Shown: positions 43,191 through 50,858 of the stretch, piece by piece | Position numbering within the stretch: position 1 is the stretch's first letter | How the letters are laid out: every line of letters begins with the position of its first letter | Source of the DNA: Blautia sp. An81 | GTDB taxonomy: Bacteria > Bacillota > Clostridia > Lachnospirales > Lachnospiraceae | DNA length: 64,000 nucleotides | Assembly (NCBI RefSeq): GCF_002161285.1 | Contig: NZ_NFHH01000009.1 | Coordinates: 98,046 to 162,045 of the forward strand | Direction of reading: 5' to 3' | Position numbers and translations under genes: made by a program | The notes under the pieces: generated by a model | What the model was told of the DNA's origin: nothing | What the model saw: only the letters and a program-made list of their open reading frames with translations | Database searches by the model: none

Positions 43191-43991
43191 ATGGCTTTAC
43201 CCGGAACACCCGGACAACGAATTTCCGATTTATGCAACGGGAACCACATCACACAAAAGGAACTTGCGGAGAAGATAGGCGTTTCCGCTTCCCAGTTGAG
43301 CCGCATTGTCAGCGGCGAAACAAGAACGGTAAGCAGTGATATTCTCATAGGTGTGGCAAAGGAATTTAAGGTATCGACAGACTACATACTGGGCTTGTCT
43401 ACCGTGAGCGTCCGTAAAAGCTACGATATTTCTGAATTAGGCTTGTCAGAGGGATCCGTGAGGGGGCTTGTGACGGGTGCTGTTGATGTGCAAATCCTCA
43501 ACCGCCTGTTGGAACACAGGAATTTTCCAAAGCTGATAGATTTGATACGGATTTATTTTCAGGACACGGCGGCAAAGGGGATAACAGCACGAAACCAGCT
43601 TATCGAGATGGCAACGGCTTCCCTGTCCGACCTGATGAAAGAACACCCGGAACACCGGGCAGAAGCAAGACAGGATTTACAGGTTTTGAACGCCCAGAAG
43701 ATGGGGGAGCATGAAGCGGAGATTGAGAAAATCAAGAGCGTGTTCCTTGCTATCCTGCGGGATATTAAGAAAGACATAGACAACGGAGAACAGCCGGGGG
43801 AAGCTGTGACCGCCGCCATGTTCCAGACCATGCGGGACGCATTGGCGGAGCAGAAGCAAACACCACTTTCCATTGACGATGTAACGGCGATGGTTGTCGG
43901 ACAGATCGGACAGCTTGCGCCGATGGACGAGGAAGCCGCAGACCTGTTTCAAAAGCTGGCGAAGAAGATGATGGAGCAGACAAGAAAGTAA
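43191..43991 (+). CDS. XRE-family regulator of element B
   Basis: This 266-residue paralogue of the element A regulator has an identical helix-turn-helix region, so both proteins should bind the same ATTGCA-N4-TGCAAT operator and cross-regulate. Differences are mostly in the C-terminal half (for example EARQDLQVL and MVVGQIG). ATG 43191 follows AGGAGGTG. The helical C-terminal part is of unknown function. Confidence 0.85.
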   Translation: MALPGTPGQRISDLCNGNHITQKELAEKIGVSASQLSRIVSGETRTVSSDILIGVAKEFKVSTDYILGLSTVSVRKSYDISELGLSEGSVRGLVTGAVDVQILNRLLEHRNFPKLIDLIRIYFQDTAAKGITARNQLIEMATASLSDLMKEHPEHRAEARQDLQVLNAQKMGEHEAEIEKIKSVFLAILRDIKKDIDNGEQPGEAVTAAMFQTMRDALAEQKQTPLSIDDVTAMVVGQIGQLAPMDEEAADLFQKLAKKMMEQTRK

Positions 43992-44029
43992 GCATAAAAA
44001 GTGCAGAAACCGAAAATGAAATTTTCATA

Positions 44030-44077
44030 TTGCCGCCAAAAAGGAAGTGAGATATAATCTAAATTAGCTACAACTAA
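44030..44077 (+). promoter_or_regulatory. Cargo promoter of element B with palindromic operator
   Basis: TTGCCG (44030-44035), a 17-bp spacer and TATAAT (44053-44058) are followed by TTAGCTACAACTAA (44064-44077), a near-perfect palindrome at the predicted transcript start. A second copy is at 44724-44737. Confidence 0.65.
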
Positions 44078-44097
44078 CACCGAAAGGAGCATTGTGT

Positions 44098-44727
44098 ATG
44101 TCTTTTTTTCAAAATACTTGCAAGCCAAAAGGGATTGGCGGGAAAATTATGGTTAATATGATGAATTCAGGACATTCATCTATGGCCGAATGGGGCTTTA
44201 CACATATAGAAATTGCCGAGAATAATATATGTCTGGATATTGGGTGTGGTGGTGCCAATGTAAAAAAACTGTTAGAAAAAAGTCCTCACGGCAAAGTGAC
44301 GGGTATTGATTACTCAGAAATCAGCGTGGAAAAATCTCAAAAAATCAACAAAGCAGAAATATCAAATAAACGTTGCAAAATCTTACAAGGTAATGTAATG
44401 GAACTTCCATTTGAAAATGAAACTTTTGATGTGATTACTGCATTTGAAACAATATATTTTTGGCCTGATATTAGTGGCGCTTTTAAGCAGGTATATAGAG
44501 TTTTAAAAAATACTGGAACTTTTATGATTTGTAACGAGTCAAATGGAGAAAATCCCAAAGAAGAAAAGTGGACTAAAATGATACAAGGAATGAAAATATA
44601 CAATTCTGAACAAGTTAAAAAATCTTTAAAGGGCGCTGGTTTTACAGACATAAAAATACACAAAAATAAAAAAGGCTGGCTCTGCGTAGTTTGTAAAAAA
44701 GATAAAGAAATGTTATACCAAAGTTAG
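44098..44727 (+). CDS. Class I SAM-dependent methyltransferase (cargo of element B)
   Basis: This 209-residue protein has the methyltransferase motif I CLDIGCGGAN, then VTGIDYSEISVEKSQ, LQGNVMELPFENETFD and an active-site-proximal YFWPDISGAF, as in the UbiE/Methyltransf_11 group. The substrate is unknown. ATG 44098 follows GAAAGGAG. The gene is strongly AT-rich against the GC-rich backbone, which marks it as recently acquired cargo. It stands 54 bp before an ATC-hydrolase-like gene, and each is preceded by the same palindromic operator. Confidence 0.85.
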   Translation: MSFFQNTCKPKGIGGKIMVNMMNSGHSSMAEWGFTHIEIAENNICLDIGCGGANVKKLLEKSPHGKVTGIDYSEISVEKSQKINKAEISNKRCKILQGNVMELPFENETFDVITAFETIYFWPDISGAFKQVYRVLKNTGTFMICNESNGENPKEEKWTKMIQGMKIYNSEQVKKSLKGAGFTDIKIHKNKKGWLCVVCKKDKEMLYQS

Positions 44728-44737
44728 CTGTAGCTAA
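44724..44737 (+). promoter_or_regulatory. Second copy of the cargo operator
   Basis: TTAGCTGTAGCTAA is a palindrome with one imperfect central pair. It overlaps the methyltransferase stop codon and precedes the next gene by 43 bp. Confidence 0.55.
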
Positions 44738-44780
44738 TTTTTAAATACTAAATAACTACGAAAATTAAGGAGATAAAGCT

Positions 44781-45386
44781 ATGTCATACGGGCTTAGTGA
44801 AAGATTATACGGTTGGTTTTACCATAATTCTTGTAAACGTGAAATCGAAAGAATGTATAGTAGTAAAAATGTAAATACGAAGAAAATCAAAAAAGAATAT
44901 ATTTCTATTATTCATCGGGCAAAAGATATAGGACATTCGCGACTTTTGAGTGCATATTGTATGGCAGCATATTTTATCGCATTGAATAATGCAAATATAT
45001 TTACACCAGAAGAAAATTATGAAATTCTAAAAAATGGACTTTATGCAAATAAACTCTTTCATATTGCTATGGGTAATGCAAATTCATACCTAAACCCTCG
45101 CAAAATGCAAAAAAGGAAAAAGTGGGAAGTACAATCACACCTCAGAAGATATGAAAACGATTGGGTTGTAGATATTTTAGAAAAAACAGATGAATTTGAA
45201 CTGGGATATAATTATTATCAGTGTGGAGTATGCAAACTTTGCGCAGATGAAAATTGTCCTGAACTTGCAAAGTATTTATGTCAATTAGATTTTGTTATGG
45301 CAGATATGATGGGAATAACGCTTAAACGCACACAAACCATAGCTGAGGGCGCACAGTATTGCGATTTTAGATATAGTAAAAAATAG
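44781..45386 (+). CDS. L-2-amino-thiazoline-4-carboxylate hydrolase-like protein (cargo of element B)
   Basis: This 201-residue protein resembles the ATC hydrolase family: a helical N-terminal part and the C-terminal signature CGVCKLCADENCPELAKYLC followed by GITLKRTQTIAEGAQYCDFRY. The founding enzyme opens a thiazoline ring on the way to cysteine, but most members are uncharacterised. The AT-rich composition matches the methyltransferase. It has an AAGGAGATA site. With the methyltransferase it forms a two-gene cargo module under shared operators. Confidence 0.75.
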   Translation: MSYGLSERLYGWFYHNSCKREIERMYSSKNVNTKKIKKEYISIIHRAKDIGHSRLLSAYCMAAYFIALNNANIFTPEENYEILKNGLYANKLFHIAMGNANSYLNPRKMQKRKKWEVQSHLRRYENDWVVDILEKTDEFELGYNYYQCGVCKLCADENCPELAKYLCQLDFVMADMMGITLKRTQTIAEGAQYCDFRYSKK

Positions 45387-45422
45387 CAAAGACAGCCGAG
45401 CCAGTCAACGTTCAAGATGAAC

Positions 45423-45441
45423 GGCGCATATAAAATGCGCC
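45423..45441 (+). other. Conserved border hairpin of the cargo site in element B
   Basis: GGCGCAT pairs with ATGCGCC around ATAAA. Sequence from here to about 45555 is homologous, inverted, to 34580-34710 in element A. It marks the outer border of the variable cargo slot. Confidence 0.6.
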
Positions 45442-45777
45442 GCCGTTGACAGTTCCGCCCGTCTTTGCTAAAGGGTAATCAAGGCGGGAAAGCCCTAAAA
45501 TGGCTTCCCGCCCATTTCAATTTTTAGAAAAGAAACGCTCCAAAATCAGAAAGAGAGCGGCCAAGCACTTTGAGGGATTGGCTGCCTTGTCCACCCATTC
45601 AGCGGGGCTGCGGGCGGCGGTCAAGGCCGGGTGTAAACCCGTTCATTTCAGCCTTGACAGTTGCCCGCTGTCCTGCTACTTTTCCGGGAGTGTGGCCACA
45701 ACTTTGGGACACTTTGTCCACAAGTCGGAGCATAGGACGAAAGATGGGGGCTTTCATGTACGCCCAGTCTGCTGTTG

Positions 45778-45828
45778 AAAACAGGGCTGCGCTTACGGCT
45801 CCACGCCACGCAAGCACAGCCCTGTTTT
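45778..45828 (+). terminator. Strong hairpin in the cargo-side end of element B
   Basis: AAAACAGGGCTG (45778-45789) pairs perfectly with CAGCCCTGTTTT (45817-45828). Two more hairpins follow: CTTTG/CAAAG (45911-45925) and CCAAA-GGGGGC/GCCCCC-TTTGG (45933-45958). The whole 45.39-46.09 kb stretch has no credible gene. Confidence 0.6.
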
Positions 45829-46089
45829 CCTGCCGCTTCTAATGCCCTTGCCCTCCCCGGCGGCAACGGTATTTTCACGGCAACGCCGACAGAGCGTATA
45901 ACACACTACACTTTGCTTCGCAAAGTCGTGTGCCAAATGGGGGCGTTGCCCCCTTTGGAAACCCCCACAAGAAAAAGTGGTACGCTACCCTTCCACGGGG
46001 CACATACCGCCTTTTCTTGTCTTAAAGCATGGCTCGCCGCTATACTGCGGTATTTTGTTTTCCATACTTAAAGCGAACATTTCTAATGA

Positions 46090-47299
46090 ATGGTTTGCGA
46101 AAGATACGAGCCGCAAGGTAAAGGCCGCTTTCAAAGCGAAGTTTGCCACAGGACAGCGTATCGGCGCCTATGCCCCCATCGGGTACAGGAAACACCCGGA
46201 AATCAAAAACAAGCTGATAATCGACGAGGAAACCCGCTGGATAGTGGAGAAGATTTTTGACCTTGCCTTTCATGGCAGAGGGGCGGCCAGTATCACAAGC
46301 ATACTGATTGCGGAAAAGGTTCCCACTCCGGGATTTATCAACTTCCAGCGTGACGGGACTTTCGCAAACATCTATGCGGGTGCGCCGGAGGAAAAAAGCT
46401 ACGCATGGACGATAGCCCAGGTCAAGAGCATTATGAAAGATGAAACCTATATCGGCCATACCATCCACTACCGGGAAACGAACATTTCCTTTAAGAACAA
46501 ACGGAGGGTACGCAAGTCCCAAAGTGAATGGGTGCGGGTGGAGAACACGCAGGAGCCGATTATCAGCGAACAGGTTTTCCGGCAGGTACAGGAGCAGATA
46601 GCAAACCGCCGCAGAAAATGCAAGGACGGTACAACACAGATTTTTTCCGGATTGGTAAAATGTGCGGATTGCGGCTGGTTGCTGTCCTATGGGGAGAACA
46701 GGCAGAACAGCAAGCCTTACGGCCATTATCATTGTAGCAAGTACGGACAGGGCACACGCCAATGCTCCATGCACTATATCCGCTATGATGTGCTTTACGC
46801 CTATGTCCTTTCCCGTCTGCAATACTGGTCGGGGCTGGTACAGCATGATGAAGAACGGCTCTTGAAGCGGCTGTTAAACGCCAATGACAAGGGACAGGTC
46901 GCCGCAAGAAAGAAGCAAGCCGCAGAGTTGAACAAAGCGGAGAAGCGGAAAGCCGAAGTCGATACCCTGTTTGCCCGGATGTATGAGGACTGGGCGGCGG
47001 GGCGTATCACGGAATACAACTTCTCTATGCTGTCCGGGAAGTACCAAAGCGAACAGGCTGAACTGGACGAAAAGATTGAGCGGCTTCAATCCGCTATCGC
47101 CACTGAAAGCCAGAACGCCGCAGACGCAGAAAAATGGATTGCCTTGATGAAAGAGTGCGTCAATCCAACAGAACTGACCGCCGAACTTTTGAATACGCTG
47201 ATTGAAAAAATCGTTGTCCATGAAGCGGTCAAAGGTGAGGATGGAAGCCGGGAACAGGAGGTAGAAATCTTCTACCGCTTTATCGGCAAAATTGATTGA
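46090..47299 (+). pseudogene. tnpX: Large serine recombinase TnpX, 3' half
   Basis: This holds the recombinase domain (WFAKDTSRKVKAAFKAK, GAYAPIGYRKHPEIKNKL), the zinc ribbon (CADCGWLLSYG, CSMHYIRYD) and the C-terminal coiled coil, about 403 residues, with no start codon of its own in the right place. The open frame entering from 45977 is element B DNA. With 39858-40270 it rebuilds a complete TnpX. If element B excised cleanly, this gene would be restored. Confidence 0.88.
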
Positions 47300-47330
47300 A
47301 TGATACCAATATCTTTAACTATGTGATACC

Positions 47331-47732
47331 GGACAGAGTTATCCGGATTTAGATAATCTTAAAGCTTTGTGTGAATTTTATGGGGTGACAGCAGATTATA
47401 TTCTTAAGGGAGAGGATACAAAAAATCAGAAAACTACATTTGATAAAAGAGCAAAATTAATAATTTTTGGAATTATGTCAGGTGTTGGTGCTGTTTTGTG
47501 CTGTCTGCTCCCGCTTTTTGCCAGTATCTATCAGCAATCGGAAGCCAATACCTGGAGCAGCTGGTATACAAATGCCAATGACTATATTACAGAGTGGCCG
47601 ATTTTTGGTATCTTGATTATTGCTTTAGCACTGCTGTTTATTGGTATAACAGGATTGATTCTGAGCTTTCTGCAGGAGAAATATAAAGATAAAATCTCTG
47701 CTATTATTTCCGACTGGTTCAGCGGCTGGTAA
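47331..47732 (+). pseudogene. XRE-type membrane regulator, 3' fragment; target gene of element A
   Basis: From GQSYPDLDNLKALCEFYGV (the end of a helix-turn-helix domain) to a C-terminal part with two membrane helices (LIIFGIMSGVGAVLCCLLPLFA and IFGILIIALALLFIGITGLILS). The N-terminal DNA-binding half is missing: upstream is the right end of element A. Family proteins have about 60 more residues at the N-terminus. The left half was lost with the other end of element A. Confidence 0.8.
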
Positions 47733-47934
47733 GAATAACGTTGGAATGTGTTCTCAGATATTTGCCCGGAACAGTCTGTACCAGGAAGTAAGCATGGCAT
47801 GTGAAAATAGAAAAAGGGAAATAGAGCAGGTTATCCGTTAGTTTTCTTTATAAAGGCTCTCTTTTTCCGAAAAATATTATAAACTATGAAAATTACCCGC
47901 AGATACAGTAAAAGAATTTACAAACGAAGGGATT

Positions 47935-47979
47935 AAAAACAGCCAGTTGGTGTATATTTCTGACTTGCTGTTTTTATTA
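47935..47979. terminator. Bidirectional terminator in the 47.73-48.14 kb gap
   Basis: AAAAACAGC (47935-47943) pairs with GCTGTTTTT (47967-47975), with an inner AGT/ACT pair. The remaining part of the gap shows no convincing gene. A short open frame covering the hairpin, without a start site, may be a relic. Confidence 0.6.
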
Positions 47980-48044
47980 TACAGAATGTCTACTATTAAC
48001 AACGATGAAGGAAAAATGGAATTAACCGTAAAAGGATAAAATAG

Positions 48045-48073
48045 TTGAAAATGATTAAAAACGGTTATATAAT
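48045..48073 (+). promoter_or_regulatory. Promoter of the HTH-Uma2 gene
   Basis: TTGAAA (48045-48050), a 17-bp spacer and TATAAT (48068-48073), 62 bp before the start codon. Confidence 0.65.
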
Positions 48074-48135
48074 ACAGATATAAAAGAATGAAATTTAAAC
48101 CTATATTTGTGTTTTACTGCAAAGGAGGGGAGTAC

Positions 48136-48972
48136 ATGCTTTATGAAAAGCTGAATGAACAGAAAAAGAAAATGGGGATTACCACAGAGCAGCTTTCCAA
48201 GCTGTCGGGAGTTCCGGTAGGGACAATCAACAAAATTTTGCGAGGGGAGACCAAAGCACCTCGATATGATACTCTGCAGGCCCTTGAAAAAATTCTTTTT
48301 CCAGATTATGGTAAGAAATTGGAAGAGTGTGGTTCTGCCGGTGACTGTACAGATGATTTTATTCAGGAAAAAACAGAGTACTTTACGAAAAAGCAAGGGG
48401 AATATACCATTAGAGATTATCGGAAACTGCCGGAAGATATGCGGGCAGAATTGATTGACGGAACACTGGTTTTTTTGGAGGCACCGGATTTTACACACCA
48501 GGAGCTTGTGGCAGAGCTGATTTTTGAGTTTAAATTATACATTCGGAAAAAAGGCGGACTATGCCGCATTCTTTCCTCACCTTTGGATGTTCAGTTGGAT
48601 TGTGACGATAAAACTATGGTCCAGCCCGATATTGTTTTGGTATGTCAGGAGGACAGAATTACCCGGAAAGGGATTTATGGCGCACCGGACTTCTGCATTG
48701 AAGTAGTTTCAGACTCCAGCCGAAAGAGAGACTACGGAATTAAAGTGCAGAAATACATGAATGCAGGAGTGAGGGAATATTGGATTATAGATACAAAGAG
48801 AAAGAAAATTGTATGCTATTGGTTTGAAGGAAAAGACGCGCCGGAGATTACTATGTATACCTTCCAGGACTATGTACCGGTGGGGATTTATGATGGAAGT
48901 CTGGAAATCGATTTTTCTGATATTGCCAAACGGCTGTGGAAAGAAAACAAGGCCGCAGCGCCCATTCCTTAA
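48136..48972 (+). CDS. XRE helix-turn-helix fused to a Uma2-family PD-(D/E)xK domain
   Basis: This 278-residue protein starts with a helix-turn-helix (LNEQKKKMGITTEQLSKLSG, residues 5-24; to about 60) and continues as a Uma2 domain with a PD-(D/E)xK nuclease core: QPDIVLVCQ, PDFCIEVVSDSS and KVQKYMNAGVREYWIID. Uma2 proteins are common but their function is not established; nuclease activity is predicted from fold. The fusion could direct the domain to DNA. ATG 48136 follows AAAGGAGG. It has its own promoter and stands alone upstream of pyrE. Confidence 0.82.
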   Translation: MLYEKLNEQKKKMGITTEQLSKLSGVPVGTINKILRGETKAPRYDTLQALEKILFPDYGKKLEECGSAGDCTDDFIQEKTEYFTKKQGEYTIRDYRKLPEDMRAELIDGTLVFLEAPDFTHQELVAELIFEFKLYIRKKGGLCRILSSPLDVQLDCDDKTMVQPDIVLVCQEDRITRKGIYGAPDFCIEVVSDSSRKRDYGIKVQKYMNAGVREYWIIDTKRKKIVCYWFEGKDAPEITMYTFQDYVPVGIYDGSLEIDFSDIAKRLWKENKAAAPIP

Positions 48973-49001
48973 TTGAAAATACCTGGCACTTATGTTAGAA
49001 T
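48973..49001 (+). promoter_or_regulatory. pyrE promoter
   Basis: TTGAAA (48973-48978) overlaps the end of the upstream gene; a 17-bp spacer and TAGAAT (48996-49001) follow. This gives pyrE its own start away from the pyrC-pyrD cluster. Confidence 0.65.
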
Positions 49002-49064
49002 GAAAAGGAATTTACCAAAGAAAGAATGAAACTGAAAAGTTTTAAGATACAGGAGGACGCAGAT

Positions 49065-49748
49065 ATGGAACAGTATAAGCAGGAGTTTATTGAATTTATG
49101 GTGGACTGCAATGTGCTGAAATTCGGAGAGTTTACCTTAAAGAGCGGCAGAAAGTCTCCTTTCTTTATGAATGCAGGAGCTTATGTCACAGGCTCTCAGT
49201 TAAAACGCCTGGGGGAATACTACGCAAAGGCTATTCATGACAAGTATGGAGACGATTTTGACGTACTTTTCGGGCCGGCCTATAAAGGAATCCCCATCAG
49301 CGTAGTGACAGCTATTGCCTATAGTGAGTTATACGGAAAAGAAATCCGCTACTGCTCTGACAGAAAGGAAGAAAAGGACCATGGCGCAGATAAGGGAAGT
49401 TTCCTTGGAAGCAAGCTCCAGGACGGTGACAGAGTAGTTATGATCGAAGATGTGACCACTTCCGGAAAATCTATGGAGGAAACCGTTCCAAAGGTAAGAG
49501 GCGCCGCTGATGTGGAAATCGTAGGCCTGATGGTATCTCTGGACCGTATGGAAGTGGGAAAAGGCGGAGAAAAATGCGCTCTTGAGGAAGTAAAGGATCT
49601 TTACGGATTTGAAACCAACGCCATCGTTACTATGGAAGAGGTTGTAGAACATTTATACAACAAGGAATACAAGGGAAAAGTAATTATAGACGACAAGCTG
49701 AAAAGCGCTATTGACGCATATTATGAACAGTACGGAGCAAAAAGGTAA
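49065..49748 (+). CDS. pyrE: Orotate phosphoribosyltransferase
   Basis: This 227-residue enzyme joins orotate and PRPP to form OMP, the step before PyrF. The PRPP-binding motif VVMIEDVTTSGKSMEE is complete, and the flexible-loop residues CSDRKEEKDHGADKG are present. ATG 49065 follows AGGAGGACG; an upstream in-frame ATG at 49026 lacks a site. It is isolated from pyrF-pyrK-pyrD by 31.7 kb of accessory DNA, and a 50-residue membrane protein gene follows. Confidence 0.96.
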   Translation: MEQYKQEFIEFMVDCNVLKFGEFTLKSGRKSPFFMNAGAYVTGSQLKRLGEYYAKAIHDKYGDDFDVLFGPAYKGIPISVVTAIAYSELYGKEIRYCSDRKEEKDHGADKGSFLGSKLQDGDRVVMIEDVTTSGKSMEETVPKVRGAADVEIVGLMVSLDRMEVGKGGEKCALEEVKDLYGFETNAIVTMEEVVEHLYNKEYKGKVIIDDKLKSAIDAYYEQYGAKR

Positions 49749-49776
49749 GAGATATTATTTAGGGAAGTGTTAAGTT

Positions 49777-49929
49777 ATGAATGAAAAAGTTTATAAGACC
49801 ATGACCCGCTGCGGAGCGGGAAATATCGCTTTAGGAATCATTGTACTGGTAAGCGGCATTTCTGCTGGAATTTTGGTGTTGATAAATGGCATTAAGCTGC
49901 TGAAGAGAAAATCAGAAATTACATTTTAA
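49777..49929 (+). CDS. 50-residue single-pass membrane protein
   Basis: This short gene has ATG, AGGGAAGTG ribosome site and stop at 49927. The protein is one hydrophobic helix (IALGIIVLVSGISAGILVLINGI, about 17-40) flanked by positive charges at both ends (MNEKVYKTMTRCGAGN and KLLKRKSEITF). It starts 28 bp after pyrE. No family is recognised. Reality is supported by the ribosome site and helix, but short length keeps confidence modest. Confidence 0.5.
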   Translation: MNEKVYKTMTRCGAGNIALGIIVLVSGISAGILVLINGIKLLKRKSEITF

Positions 49930-50008
49930 TATTCCGGGCTGCCCCGTGATGACAGAGGCTTTAGAAGGCTCTGCCTGTGGGGCGGCCTGCTTTACGCTGA
50001 AAACAGGA

Positions 50009-50030
50009 CCCGCCGGGAGGGCGGGCTTTA
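50009..50030 (+). terminator. Probable terminator after the pyrE region
   Basis: CCCGCC (50009-50014) pairs with GGCGGG (50020-50025), followed by a short CTTTA tail. A larger imperfect hairpin precedes it at about 49936-49987. Confidence 0.55.
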
Positions 50031-50055
50031 AATATAGATAAAAGAGGTCAGAAAA

Positions 50056-50526
50056 TTGAATAGAGAGACAAAGAAGAAAATAAAGACAGCAGGAGCAGTT
50101 TTGTTTGTGCTGTATATTCTTGTGCTGATATATTTCCTCTTTTTTGCAGACAGATACGGCCAGATGGCTTTTGCAGAGAGGGAATATCACTATAACCTGG
50201 TGCTTTTTACAGAGATCCGGAGATTCTGGACTTACAGAGAGCAGCTGGGTTTCCTGGCTGTTGCAGCCAATCTTCTGGGAAATGTTGTGGGATTTATGCC
50301 CTTTGGTATGATCCTTCCTCTGATCAGCAGAAATGCAAGAGGATTTTTCTTCATCACTTTCTCTGGATTTACACTGAGCCTGTGTGTGGAAGTGACCCAG
50401 CTTATGACAAAACTGGGGAGCTTTGACGTGGATGATCTGATAATGAATACCCTGGGGACTGCGGCAGGATATCTGATCTTTGCGGTATGTCATAGCATAT
50501 ATGATAAGAAAAGAGGACGGAAATAA
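50056..50526 (+). CDS. VanZ-family membrane protein
   Basis: This 156-residue protein has about four helices and the VanZ-family segments YNLVLFTEIRRF, NLLGNVVGFMPFGMILPLI, VEVTQLMTKLGSFDVDDLIMNTLG. VanZ gives low-level teicoplanin resistance in enterococci; chromosomal relatives are widespread and mostly uncharacterised. It has a TTG start with AAAGAGGTC upstream. The next gene starts at its stop codon (TAATG), so the two are coupled. Confidence 0.85.
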   Translation: MNRETKKKIKTAGAVLFVLYILVLIYFLFFADRYGQMAFAEREYHYNLVLFTEIRRFWTYREQLGFLAVAANLLGNVVGFMPFGMILPLISRNARGFFFITFSGFTLSLCVEVTQLMTKLGSFDVDDLIMNTLGTAAGYLIFAVCHSIYDKKRGRK

Positions 50527-50846
50527 TGGCGGGAAAACGATATAAATATTCTTTTGAAAACAAAAACCATGCAACTAAGGGAGTAGTTTCGGCTGTCTGT
50601 GCAGGAATTTCCTTAGGGATTTTCTGTGTGGCTTCTCTGTGCTCTCTGGCTTATCACGGAAACGGAGGCATATATCTGGGCGCTATGGGCCTGACAGCTC
50701 TGGGGATTTCTATATATGGTTTTGTCATGGGCCTGAGAAGTTTTTCTGAAAAACACAAAAATCAGAGATTCAGTAAAATCGGTGCTATGACAAACGGAGT
50801 GATCATGGTAATCTGGCTGGCTTTATTTTTGGTAGGGCTTTCTTAA
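50526..50846 (+). CDS. Small three-helix membrane protein, function unknown
   Basis: This 106-residue protein has three hydrophobic segments (VVSAVCAGISLGIFCVASLCS, IYLGAMGLTALGISIYGFVMG and IGAMTNGVIMVIWLALFLVG) and Lys-rich loops. It resembles small conserved membrane proteins of Lachnospiraceae (possibly the DUF6142 type; not certain). It overlaps the VanZ gene by one base and precedes the HD-domain gene by 12 bp, so these three or four genes may be one operon. Confidence 0.7.
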   Translation: MAGKRYKYSFENKNHATKGVVSAVCAGISLGIFCVASLCSLAYHGNGGIYLGAMGLTALGISIYGFVMGLRSFSEKHKNQRFSKIGAMTNGVIMVIWLALFLVGLS

Positions 50847-50858
50847 GGAGGAATGAAG

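Larger units (their letters stand above)
40271..46089 (-). mobile_element. Nested mobilizable element B inserted in tnpX of element A
   Basis: Element B is 5.8 kb and inverted relative to A. Its ends carry an imperfect inverted repeat: ATGTTC-C-TTAAG-ATGGAA is shared at 18 of 21 positions between 40272-40292 and the complement of 46059-46080. Both junctions carry AATGA, with the GA crossover dinucleotide. Gene order from its cargo end: ATC-hydrolase-like gene, methyltransferase, XRE, Cys-rich VLP, RepA_N, then a deletion that removed half of oriT, the relaxase, tnpW and the 5' part of its recombinase gene. Confidence 0.82.
34577..47333 (+). mobile_element. Tn4451-like mobilizable element A (left end lost; interrupted by element B)
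   Basis: Backbone in order: XRE regulator (minus), Cys-rich VLP protein, RepA_N initiator, oriT-like repeats, MobV relaxase, TnpW and the large serine recombinase TnpX, ending about 30 bp after tnpX inside an XRE-type host gene. Cargo between the left border and the XRE gene is a serine hydrolase. The left terminus was removed next to the IS605-type element. The right junction has GA (47332-47333), the dinucleotide used by TnpX-type enzymes. Bases 40271-46089 belong to the nested element B. Confidence 0.8.

Noticed and set aside
47885..48040. Possible coding relic after the XRE fragment
   Set aside because: A frame is open over about 45 codons but has no start site and covers a terminator hairpin; too weak to list as a gene.
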